A DNA stretch of 64,000 nt. It comes from Micractinium sp. NFX-FRZ (Eukaryota; Chlorophyta; Trebouxiophyceae; Chlorellales; Chlorellaceae). The DNA lies in the NCBI GenBank assembly GCA_029339195.1, contig JAPTJF010000124.1, positions 1 to 64,000 on the forward strand. Reading direction: 5' to 3'. The notes under the pieces are model-generated. The model ran no database searches. It was not told the origin of the DNA and saw only the letters and a program-made list of their open reading frames with translations. The position numbers and the translations under genes are program-made. Within the stretch, counting starts at the first letter, position 1. Every line of letters starts with the position of its first letter. Below are positions 33,496 through 43,408 of the stretch, in pieces.

Positions 33496-34611
33496 GCTTG
33501 CCACCTGCTTGCCTTCTGGCAGGCACGACTGCTTGCCTGCCTGCCCGCGCTGAAGAGGGAGGCACCGCCGGCCTCAAATGTGTCTGCACCGGCTTCAGCA
33601 CGCGCCTGCTTCACACCCGCATGACCACACATGCCCCCTGCCTGCCTGCCTGACCGCGTCCTCCCCCATCCGCCACCCACCCGCCCGACCCCCCCCTGCA
33701 GATTGGCAAGGACAGCCGCATCTCTATTGTGCTGGAGAGCGCGGTGCCCATCGCCGGCGGCATGCCCTCCTTCCCGCAGCTGCAGGTGCGCCTGAGCACA
33801 GCGCATGCACAGCACAGGACACCATGGCAGCTGCATAGCATTGCAGCGTCTGGCTATCACCCTGCCGCATGCTTATTTCTGCTGCTCTACGTTTGTTTGA
33901 GGGGTCCGTCCCCTGCCCGCCCCGCAGCGCCACAGCTGCATGCCTGCCCTGCCACCACCCGACCTGCTGGGCTTTCCCGCCCTCCTCATTGTTCACCCTC
34001 TCTTGCCCCCTCCCCATGATATTATCTCCCTCCCTCCCAGGCCCTGCTCAAGTTTGGCGGCCCCGGCCCCGAGGTGGTCAACGGCCGCACCGCCATGCTG
34101 GCCTTCCTGGGCATTGCCGCCACCGAGCTGGCCACCGGCCGCACAGTGCTGGAGCAGGTGTCGTCCCCCGCTGGGGCCGCCGCCGCCCTGGGCGTGGTTG
34201 CCGCCGTGACCGCCGCCAGCCTGGCGCCGCTGCTGCTGGGCAAGTGCAAGCCGGAGAAGGCCTTCCCCTCTGTCAACGACAGCTACCCCGACCAGCAGGT
34301 GGGCGGCTGCCCTGGGTTGTCGGGCTGGGGCTTGTGTGCACAGGTTTTGAGGCAGGTTTACGCTGTGCCGTCCTGGCAGCGTGCTTACCAAAATCGCACC
34401 TGGCGTGCTTCCCACCTTTTTGTGCTTTTCCGTTTCACCGACTGCCTCACCGACTGCCTCACCCTGCTGCACCCTCACCCCCTGCCCCCTCCCCCTGCAG
34501 CTGCCCTACCTGTGGTCTCCCCTGGCCGAGGTGCTGAACGGCCGCGTGGCCATGATGGCCCTGGCTGCTATCCTGGTGGAGGAGATTGTGCGCGGCGTGC
34601 CCGCCCTCTAG
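32664..34611 (+). CDS. Early light-induced protein (ELIP)-like, LHC superfamily, 235 aa, 6 exons
   Basis: Thylakoid stress protein of the chlorophyll a/b-binding superfamily, thought to bind pigment and quench energy under high light. Exons 32664-32765, 33031-33144, 33381-33419, 33702-33785, 34041-34298, 34501-34611 (708 nt with stop, all introns phase 0). Residues 1-34 form a transit peptide (MNFTVAAAPAARAARLCVRA). Two copies of the ExxNGRxAM chlorophyll-binding helix signature are present: EVVNGRTAMLAFLGIAATEL (helix 1) and EVLNGRVAMMALAAILVEEI (helix 3). A third hydrophobic helix between them (AAALGVVAAVTAASLAPLLL) gives the three-helix ELIP topology. An N-terminal stromal segment of about 85 residues (ISIVLESAVPIAGGMPSFP) precedes helix 1. 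The two signature helices make the assignment firm; which ELIP subtype is not resolved. Confidence 0.88.
33426..33496 (+). repeat. CTG/CCG trinucleotide repeat in ELIP intron 3
   Basis: A tract of GCT/GCC triplets, the longest pure run about 13 units, begins a few nt after the intron 3 donor. Confidence 0.9.
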
Positions 34612-34700
34612 GCAAACCAGGCACGCACAAGTTGGCTGTGTAGTGCATGCAGGCCGACCAGACCCAAGTTCTGGGCTCCCCAGCCTGCCTGGGGCCAGAC

Positions 34701-34705
34701 TGTAA
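34701..34705 (+). terminator. TGTAA poly(A) signal of the ELIP-like gene
   Basis: TGTAA 89 nt after the stop codon on the coding strand. A second TGTAA at 35155-35159 is a more distal alternative. Confidence 0.6.
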
Positions 34706-35389
34706 GCAGCCTTGGCGGTGGCTGCGCTGCGCCAGCATCGGTGGTGGCGCCAACGGCATCTTGGTGCCGTGCTGCTGCTGGCCTGCCGCTCAGCAGCCCT
34801 CCCTCTCTTTGGCAGTACCCTGAATGAAAACACAGCCCGCCCAAAACCCTTTGTGCGCATGGCCACACGCCCCCTGCGCGTTCCGTTCAGCTCTCACCCT
34901 CCTCTTTGATTCTGTTAGCTCTTCAGCTCCTGCCTGCCTGCCAACATTTCATGTCCCCGTCTGCCTTCCTTCACGTAAGCCCTTGCGTCTTCTGTGTGCC
35001 ATTCCTCTGTGCGTGCAAATGGCGAATCCTCTGCTCAAACTCATTTTGTTTCTGTGATACCCAATTCATTAGCTCTTCCGGCAGGGAAGTCAAATGCTCT
35101 GAACATGCGGAACCGAAATGAATGCCCGCGGCGCCAAACAGCGCGCCGCTGGCCTGTAATGAACCCCGGGAAAGAGAAAGCAAGCCGTCACACAGTTCTG
35201 GTTGGGCCAGCAACAAGGTTGTTCAGAGTACATGGCCGTCACGCCTTCCAGCCTGGTGCCCTTTTGTGGCCGCGCCTCACCGCTGCCCGCCTCCTCCTCC
35301 GCTGACATCGTTGCCCTCCGCCTCCTCGTCCGCCGCCGTGGGTGCGCCCCCCGATCTTGCCGGGGATGCCGGGGCGCGCCACAAACGCT
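34706..35389. other. Convergent 3' region, ELIP / SUVH genes
   Basis: About 680 bp between convergent genes. No ORF of interest, and no TGTAA found for the minus-strand gene. Confidence 0.5.
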
Positions 35390-38300
35390 TCACTCCTCCT
35401 CGCTACCCTCCTCTGCCTCGCTGCCCTCTCCCTCCTCCGGCACCGGCGCCGCGCCCCGCTTGGAGCAGCAGTCTGGTGCACCGCACTTGCAGCCGCCTGC
35501 AAATCCAGTCATGTACTCCTCTCCATAGTCCAGTGTGAGCTCAGTCATGGGAGGGATGTTGTCTGCAGGCGTGAATGGATAGAGGATACGCAAAGTACAC
35601 ATTAGCTGCAGCTTGCACAGCTGGCTACCTTAGACGTGTGGAAGTCGACATGAAAAAGGGCTCTGGTGCGGGAGCTAAGATCTCCAGCCTGGAGCCATGC
35701 TATCCACCCTGTGCGTGTGCCCTATGCTGCTAGATGGTCCGCCCACCCACCCATGGCGTAGATGGCGATGGAGGGCATGCGCGTGTCGTGGTGGCGCGAC
35801 AGCAGCGGCTGCACAAAGCAGTTTGGCGCGCAGCTGTGGTTGATCCAGGCGGCCACGTTGCGCTTGCGCAGCCCGCAGGCCACGTACTCTGCGCGTGCGG
35901 AGCTGCAGGAGGGACGGAGGGAGGCAGCAAGGGAGGGGAGCGAGGGAGGGGAGGGGGGTGTGCGAGGAAGTGAGGGAGGGAGGGCAGGGGGCTGGGAGGT
36001 GCACGGGGGGCATTGATGAGACGGGCTGAGGAGGTGCAGGCGGGCGCGACAGGATGCAACGTTGCACAGCAGCATGCAGCACAGCAGCATGCAGCACAGC
36101 GCAGCACCGCACAGCGCAGCACCGCACGCCCAGCGCAGCAGGGCGCAGCACAGCGCAGCACCACACGCCCTGGCCCTCACCTCCGCTCCGCCTCTGGCTT
36201 CTCCGACCCGTCCCAGTTGCTGTCTGGGCGGCTGATGAGATCAAAGGTATAGGCGGCGTCCTGCTCCTCCACAGTGCTCACCTGCAGTTATGAACAGGAC
36301 AGGCAGGCAGTTTCGGGGATCCCAGCGTAGCGCCCGCTGTGCGGCGCCCAAATCGACAGACGGTGTCAGATCTGGCTTGCCCCCCAGCTTCTGGTCTACC
36401 CCATACAGTAACCCGCGCACACCCCGGGGCTGGCAAGCTGACCCTTCCGCGCGCCTGCGCGAACACACAAGCAAAACTGCAGAGGCTGGCATGCCACACC
36501 CCAGCTCTGCCACAGCCCCGCACCACTCACCAGCTCCTCGTGCTCCGCCGCCAGGTACACTTCGGCAATGTAGAGGCAGATGAAGGCGTGCTGGGGGATG
36601 GTGTCCTGCACAGCACAGCATGCACAGCACGGACCAAGGCACGCCAGTCAGGTGCACTTCAGCAGCGTGTACAGGCAGATGAAGGCGTGCTGGGGGATGG
36701 TGTCCTGCACAGCACAGCAGCGTGGGGACGGTGCCCTGAGGCACACAGCATGCCGTCGGGCGCACAAACAGGAGCGGTGCGGCAGAGATGTTACATGCAA
36801 GCCCTGCGCGGGACAAAGTGCACGCACAGGTGCTGGCTCAGCCCGGCAGCATCATGGTCAGGCAGCGTGAAGCAACTGGCCAGACAGCAGGCCGTGCCTA
36901 TTAATCCCGCCACGTCAGCATGTGCCCACTCACCAGGGAGCGCACGCCCCAGCCGCAGCCCGTGGTAGTCTTAAAGATCTCCAGCCGGAACTTGGTGGCC
37001 CGCTGGCTGACAGCCTGCAGGCAGGGCAGGACGTAGCCAGGTACGTGCGGCGGTAAGCTGCGGATGCAGTCAGCTGAGCGTGCTGCCGGCCGCACCTACA
37101 AGCCTGCCTGCTGGCAGGCCGCTGCGGTCGAGTGCCAGTGCTGCCTGCGCTGCTCTGCCGTCCTGCATCCCCCCGAGCTGCAGCCGAGCAGAACCCATGC
37201 TATGATGAGGCCCCACCCCACCTGCGGGCACTTGCTCCCCAGCTTGCAGCCGGCCCAGGGGCCGCACTCGTACACCACCGGCTGCGCGCTGAACAGCTGC
37301 CCACGCTCGTTGTAGGGCAGGCGGCCCTGCACGGGCGGCAGGGAGACCAGCAGGCACACCATCGGCATCAGCAGGGGACCGAGGGAGTCGAGTTCTGTGA
37401 GGCAGCGGGCAAAGTGCTAGGTTCAGTGCAGCCCACTGCTGCCCTGTCAATACCCTACATGCACCCATCACATAAGTCTTACAAAGCACAGGAAAGGTTA
37501 GCTCACATGGTTGAGCTCCTTCACGTATGCATGCGGGTTGTCCTTGTGCTCCGCCGGCAGCACCGCCGCCGTCATGCGCTCCTCAGCGCCCGCAGCGCGC
37601 CCCACGTACTCGTACTGCGTGATGTACTGCACGCTGGGCTGGTACCCTGCCGCCTGCAGCTCCTCCCTGCGCAAAGAAAACAAGCCAGGGGGATGGCAGC
37701 TGGAAGAGTGGTCAGGTGAAGGTGACGGGGGAGTGCAGTCAGTGTGGCGCGTTGGGCAGGGACCGTGCAGCCCCCAGCTGCTCCGCCCTGCATGTGGAAG
37801 CCAGCCAGCCGGCAGGCGGCAGCCCAGCCGGGTGCCAGGCCGGTGCACTCACAGTCGCTTTTGGTTGACTCCCCGCAGCACCTTGCCCACCAGCTGCGCC
37901 TCATCCACCACATTCTCCAGCGCTGCGGCAACGTTGCAAACAAGGGAAGCGGAGCAAGGGGCCACAGTTAGACACAGACAGGCTGCGCCTCATCCACCAC
38001 ATGCTCCAGCGCTGCAGCATCATGGTCAGGAGGCAAACACACGTGTTGCCCACAGGGCAGGCAGCTTTGCGAGCAAGCGAAGCGGAGCAAGGGGACACAG
38101 TTAGACTGACAGGCTGCGCCTCATCCACCGCATAGTCCAGCGCTGCACAGCACCATGGTTTGGCACAAGGGCATGCACACATGTCCCAGCAGGACAGGCA
38201 GTACAGCCGGGCTCGCCACAAACCAGGCGGTACAGTCTGGCTGCCCAGCTCCTCTTCCTCCACCACCCGCGCCAGCGCTGCGCCTGAGATGCGCAAGGGG

Positions 38301-41300
38301 GAAGAGATGGGGCTGCCTTGCTGGCCGCGGCCCAGCCCGCCAGCCACACACCCATCACCCCACGCCGCCAGCACCCCTCCCCTCCCCCACTACCCACCAG
38401 TGCAGCAGGGGACGTCGCCGTGTGGCTGGGAGTCGCAGTGGTCCTGCGCCAGCCAGGTGTCGTCGATTGCGGGGATGGAGGTCGCCTCCTGCCCCCGCGT
38501 GATGTCCACATCCACCACGCCCTGCCGAGTTTTGGGGACCACCTCACGAGCAGCAGAGATGCCGCCCCACACCACGCGCTGCGGGGGAGCAGGCAGCACG
38601 GGCAGGGGTGGGGGTGCGGGGTCAGGCGGAGCAGGAGAGCGAGCGGAAGGCGGGCGCTCTTAGTGTGGAGAAGGTGGGCACAGAGCGGGGGGGCGAGAGC
38701 GGCCGAACCTCTGCGGCGCACGCTGCGCACACGCGGTGCATACTGCACGCCTCCCGCGCCACATGGCAAGCACATGCAGCCACCACTTCCTCCCACCTCC
38801 GCCCCCCGTGCACGCCGGACAGCAGCCCACCACTTCTGTGCATCTGTGTATAAGGCCACAGACGGCAGCCCCAACCATGACCGCACCTCGGAGAGCAGCG
38901 GGCCCTGGCCGGGGCGGCGGCGCAGCAGGAACTGGTACACCTTCTTGCCCTCCTCCCCTTTCACATAGCGGTACGAAACCACGTCGTACTGCACGGGAGA
39001 AACGAAAGGAAGGGAGGCACTGTGACGGACAGGTGGAGAAGGAATGGCGGGACGGCTGGGAAATGCAAGGCGCTGATCGGTCCCTGCAAACGATGCATGG
39101 ATCCACACATGGGCACCTGCCAGAGCGCGCTCTGGTTGGGGCACTGTTGAGGACCCGCACCCTAGGGCCCGATGTTACCCCCCCTTCACATAGAGTAGCC
39201 GCCTCCCCCGGCCACTTTTGAGGCGAGGGCACAGATTTCAGCTGCGATGCAGTCCCTGATCCCCTACAATCTGGGCGCCACTGCCTGCAGAGTTGAGGCC
39301 ACAACTTCGGCCCCCATGCAGCCCTGGACTCCCCACAATTAGGTGGGCACCCCCGCCTCACCAGTCCGTCGTTGAGGTAAGCCACCCCAAAGTGCCCGTG
39401 CTTGTCCTTCTGCTTGCGCGTCACCCGCACCGGGATGCCCAGCTGCAGGGAGGGGACGAGTGTATAGGAAGAGGCGCGGATGCGTTCAGTGGAGTGACGG
39501 AGCTTGCCAGCTGCAGGGAAGGGCGGCGAGGTAGGGCCAGGACGCGGCGCGGATGCACACAGGTCAAACAGTGATGGGACCCGCCAGCTGCCTGTCTGGG
39601 AACCAGCCGCACGGTTTCTTCATGCACCGTCGGATGTGGCGCCGGCATGCTGCCCAGACCCTGTGGGTCCACCTCTCATGTCCTCCTTTTAGGACCCCTC
39701 CCAGGCCTGTGCAACGTTTTTGCAGAGCAGGCCCGCCACAGCAGCGTAAAAATGCCCAAGCCTGGGCCGAGCACACCACCCACCGTGCCCCCTTCCTGTG
39801 CACGGCCTCCACCTCCTGACCCTCTTGACACACCAGTATCACGGCTGTTTGACTCACATTCACCACATCGCCCAACGCATTCATTCTTCCCTACAAGGAA
39901 ACAAGCACACCTGGATGTTGCCCACCAGGGCCAGGTTGCCCCGCTTGAGCTCCTGGTCCTTCACCTGGTTGCGCCCGTGCAGCAGGTCGTTGCCGCCCTC
40001 GCCTGCAGGAGGAGGAGTGAAGGGAGGAGGGCGGGCAGGGGGCACACGGGACGTGTCAGCCAAGCCAGCAGGTTGTTGCCGCCCTCGACTGTGGGAGAGG
40101 GGCGGCAGGAGGAGAGGGGATGGCGGGCAGGGGGCGCAAGGAAAGGGTCAGCTGTGACACATACTTAAGCAGGTCGCTGCCGCCCTCGCATGCAGCATGC
40201 GCATGGGGGCGGGGGAGAGCAGGGGGCACTGCGCGGGTTCGGACGGTCGCTGCGGGCAGACACTACCAACACATGGGCGAGCAAGTGATGCTTCTTTCGC
40301 AATCTGTGCTGGATTGCTGGCACATGCATGGCCCCCGAGGCCCCACCCCCACCTGTGTACCACATCTCCGCCCCATCATCCTTGTCATCTTGGTACCACC
40401 CGCTGACCATGACGCTTGTTGCAAACTGATTGATCGATCGGTTGATGGAGGGGCAGGGGACAACAGGGGCGACGGGGGCAGTGAGAAAGCAGGGTGGGAC
40501 GTGGGGAAGGGAGGGAGGGAGGGCGGTTCTGGGTGAGTGAGCTGGTGCCAGCAGCTTGCAACCAAGGCCCAACGGGGCACGAGCCAGCTGCAGCAGCGCG
40601 GGCCCCAGGCCCACTCACGGCCGGGCAGTTTGTGCCTGCATCACCCTGCTTCACGTAATCGATGCCGGCCACGGGGGGCAGGTGGAAGCCGATGCAAGTG
40701 AGCTCAGACCGGGAGTAGGCCCTGGGGGAGAGAGGGGAGGAGGAAGAGGGGGGGAAGGAGGCGGCATGGGGGTGGAGGACGGCCCATGGACCTCCGTGCA
40801 GGCTTGGCTCCGTGAGAGGGTGCGGCACCATGTCCGCACATGCCGACCGACCCCTCTGCCACCCTTCCCATTGTGTGCCACACCCCTGTGCCAGCCATCT
40901 GCCACCTCTGCACAGTGCTGCTGCCACCCCATGTGCTGTGGCCCCACCTGCTGCCAATGTTCCACCCCGGGTAGTGCCCAGCCACCTTGGCCTTGGCGCC
41001 CCCCAGGGTCTGCCCAGACTTCTTCAGCCGCGATTCGGCCACCCTGTCGAGGCAGGCAAGTGATGACACAAGAGGGGCATCAGCTAGCAGGAGAGTTTGA
41101 GCCGTGACCGGCCTCCACAGGCAGCCACGGTGGGCAGGCAAGCAGGCTGGCAGGCAGGTAGGGCAGGCAGGCAGCGCCCCCGCCCCCGCCAGGTTCTGCG
41201 GCCCTCTGGCCATCCAGCAGCCCCTGGGCACCTGTCGGGGCGCGCAGAGGGCCGCTTCACGTTGCCGTGCACGCCGCGTGCCTTTTGGTCTGCCACCTCG

Positions 41301-43132
41301 CGCTCGGTCCGCTCCTTCTCCTCCACCTCCGCCTGCATCATGCAAGCATTGCAATCGAACAACTACTCAACCAACCACTGTCCAGGGGCAGGTAGGTTGG
41401 CTGAACAGGCATGCCAGTTACATGGACAGGCAGGCCCCGCCAGTTTGCCAGCACGCTCACCGCCTTCAGCCAGCCAGCCAGTGGAGAACAGTCAGCATGC
41501 CCGCCCGCCCCCACGCCTGTCCACCCAGCAGTCCTACATGGCAAAGATAAGAATACAGCGGTACAAAGCACATGCTCCCGCCCACCTTGATGAACTCCTT
41601 GTTGTACAGCCGCTGTACCGCCTTGAGCTTGTTCACCGCCTCTGCACTCAAGTCCAGCGCATCGTGCACCACCCAGCGGAAGCCCTCCTGGCTGCGCCAC
41701 GGCTCCTGGCCTGCAGAGCGGGGCCACAAGCGCAGGGCATGCAGGGGGGACAGGCACGCGGCGGCTTGTGCTCGGGTGGCGTGAACGCAAGGCGGGGGGC
41801 TTGGCAGGGCTGCCCGGTGCACCCCATTGTCCGCAGCATGCAGGTGCTGCCTCCTGTCTCCTGGCCCTGCTTCAAGCCCTCACCACCACAACCAGGAAGG
41901 TGGGCCCACCTCGCGGGTACTTGTACTCGTGCTTCTCTCCCAGCTGTGGCAGCGGCACATCCACAGGAGGTCCAGCAGGCTGGCGCTTCTTCCTCTCGGG
42001 CTTGCTGCCACCGCCCTCGCTGCTGCCGCCACCACTGATGGCGGCTCCCCCAGCCGCCTTCTGCTTCTTCCCAGGCTTGCCGCCGCTGCTGCTGCCTTCG
42101 CCCGCCGCAGCTGCTGCTGCTGCTGCTGCTGCCCCTGCTGGTGCCGCTGCCTTCTTGCGCTTCTGGCCTGCCGCTGCGCTCCCCCCGTCAGCCTGCTGCT
42201 GCGCGCCTGCCTGCTGCTCTGCAGCCGCTTTGGCTGCTTTGCCAGCCTTCTTGGCAGCTGCTGGCGGGGCTCCGGCTGCCGCGGCTTCCGCTGCTGCCGC
42301 TGCCTGCTGCTGCTTGGGCGGCCTGCCATGCTTCTTGGCTGGCGGTGCGTCCTGCTGGCTGGCTGCCGCCGGCTGCTGCTGCTGCTCCTGCTCCTTGGGT
42401 GGGCGGCCACGCTTTGTGGCTGGCGGCGCGATGCGCTGGCTGGCTGCCACCGCAGGTGCACCCTGCTGCGAGCGCGGCGCATCCTTGCCCTTGCCACCCG
42501 CTGCCGGTTTGCTACCGGTGTGCTGCTTGCGCAGGCCTGCTGCCTCGGCACGCTGCATCAGCGGCCAGAGGTCTTTCCAGGACATATGCTCGTTGTCCCC
42601 ATCCTCATACAAGACGAAGTAGCTGCAAGGCAAGAGCCAGCAATGAGTCGGGGTATCAGGGTTGTCTTTCTCCTTTCAAAAATCAAACACAGCGTGCGCG
42701 CGGAAATGCAACACGCCGGCGCGACAGCTGCCAGCACCCGACAACACCCATGTGGGCCTCCCTACTCACCCACGCTCGTCAACCTCCTTGACCACACCCT
42801 TGAAGGGGCGGATCTCGCGAGTCTTTTTATCGGCCACAAAGTCTTTCAGCACCGGGCAGCCCAGCACCTCCTCCGCCTCGGGCACCGCTGCCGGCGCCTC
42901 CGCTGCGGGGCCCTTCCCCTTGCTGCCATGGCAGGCCGACGCGCTAGCGAGCGTCTCGGGCTTCATGAATGCTTCGATAGAGGCTGCAAGCCCAAAGCAA
43001 ACAGTGGCGAGGGAGTGAGCCGGGAGGCATGGGGCGCCGGAGCGGCGAAAGCACCCGAATTCGATGATCGCGGGGGAAAGCTGCTACCTTCCTTCTCCCA
43101 CCTTGCTTGCGTCGTGGCGATGTGGGCGTCAT
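35390..43132 (-). CDS. SRA-SET histone lysine methyltransferase (SUVH-type), 942 aa, 20 exons
   Basis: Chromatin silencer expected to bind methylated DNA through SRA and methylate histone H3K9. Exons: 43102-43132, 42770-42983, 41910-42622, 41586-41710, 41232-41332, 40948-41043, 40619-40721, 40353-40425, 39911-40002, 39362-39442, 38887-38988, 38398-38578, 37853-37922, 37507-37666, 37222-37326, 36934-37014, 36531-36605, 36181-36281, 35751-35902, 35390-35562 (2829 nt, phases close). N-terminus: Tudor/Agenet-like patch (VVKEVDERGYFVLYEDGDNE, about 74-93), two AT-hooks (KRGRPPK, KHGRPPK) and a Lys/Ala-rich linker. SRA about 415-577: RSELTCIGFHLPPVAGIDYV, SGWYQDDKDDGAEMWYTG, DQELKRGNLAL, PVRVTR. 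Pre-SET: VVYECGPWAGCKLGSKC. SET: GCGWGVRS, WINHSCAPNCF, ELTLDYGEEY. Post-SET: CKCGAPDC. The catalytic NHS and DYG motifs are intact; the pre-SET cysteine set is reduced, and IAEV replaces the usual GEV. The C-terminus is acidic. Confidence 0.87.
36572..36718. repeat. Near-identical duplication of SUVH exon 17 start in intron 16
   Basis: About 47 nt spanning the acceptor and the first codons of exon 17 (36574-36620) recur identically at 36672-36718, a 98-bp unit. The copy opens with the same acceptor and DTIPQHAFICLY but then reads to a stop, so it is not a usable cassette exon. Confidence 0.9.
37880..38300. repeat. Four-copy array of SUVH exon 13 start
   Basis: The acceptor and first codons of exon 13 (ctccagcgctgcggc region on the + strand, 37905-37930) recur at about 37980-38020, 38107-38142 and 38244-38290, all in intron 12. 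Copies keep the tgcag-like acceptor and code for variants such as ALDYAVDEAQ and LEHVVDEAQ. Neighbouring blocks (gaagcggagcaagggg) repeat too. Confidence 0.88.
39506..39556. repeat. Echo of SUVH exon 10 acceptor region in intron 9
   Basis: The sequence around the exon 10 acceptor (ccagctgcagggaggggacg, 39439-39458, through gcgcggatg at 39475-39483) recurs diverged at 39512-39556. Confidence 0.65.
39981..40196. repeat. Three-copy array of SUVH exon 9 start
   Basis: The exon 9 start (aggtcgttgccgccctcgcc, 39984-40003) recurs near 40069 (ggttgttgccgccctcgact) and 40171 (aggtcgctgccgccctcgca). The unit is about 87-101 bp and includes a following gggcgggcagggggc block. All copies lie in intron 8. 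Confidence 0.88.
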
Positions 43133-43408
43133 TGTGCCATTGCCAATTGCTAGGGCTCCAGGTGCCTCAGTGTTGTGCGATGATCGGCTTACGGATACGC
43201 AGAAGGCGATGGAAGCCAAGGGACGGCTTCCGAGGTGGAAAAAAAGGCGCGCAGCGATTTGAATGGCAGCAGCAGGGCCACAGCAGGCACCCGCATGGCT
43301 CTGCACCCACCCCCGCTCCCCCGCTTCATTGACATCGCGCTGCACCCACAAGCGGCGCTCGCTTGGGATTGCCTACGCAGCAGAAGGGCTCCTGCCCAAA
43401 CGACGATC
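43133..43408. promoter_or_regulatory. 276-bp divergent promoter between SUVH and ARC6 genes
   Basis: Only 276 bp separate the two divergent start codons, so both promoters and 5' UTRs share this DNA. No TATA box is obvious. Confidence 0.6.

Noticed and set aside
37880..40196. CRISPR-like or satellite arrays in the SUVH gene
   Set aside because: Units contain exon and splice-site sequence, vary in length and have no regular unique spacers. They are tandem duplications of exon boundaries in a eukaryotic gene.
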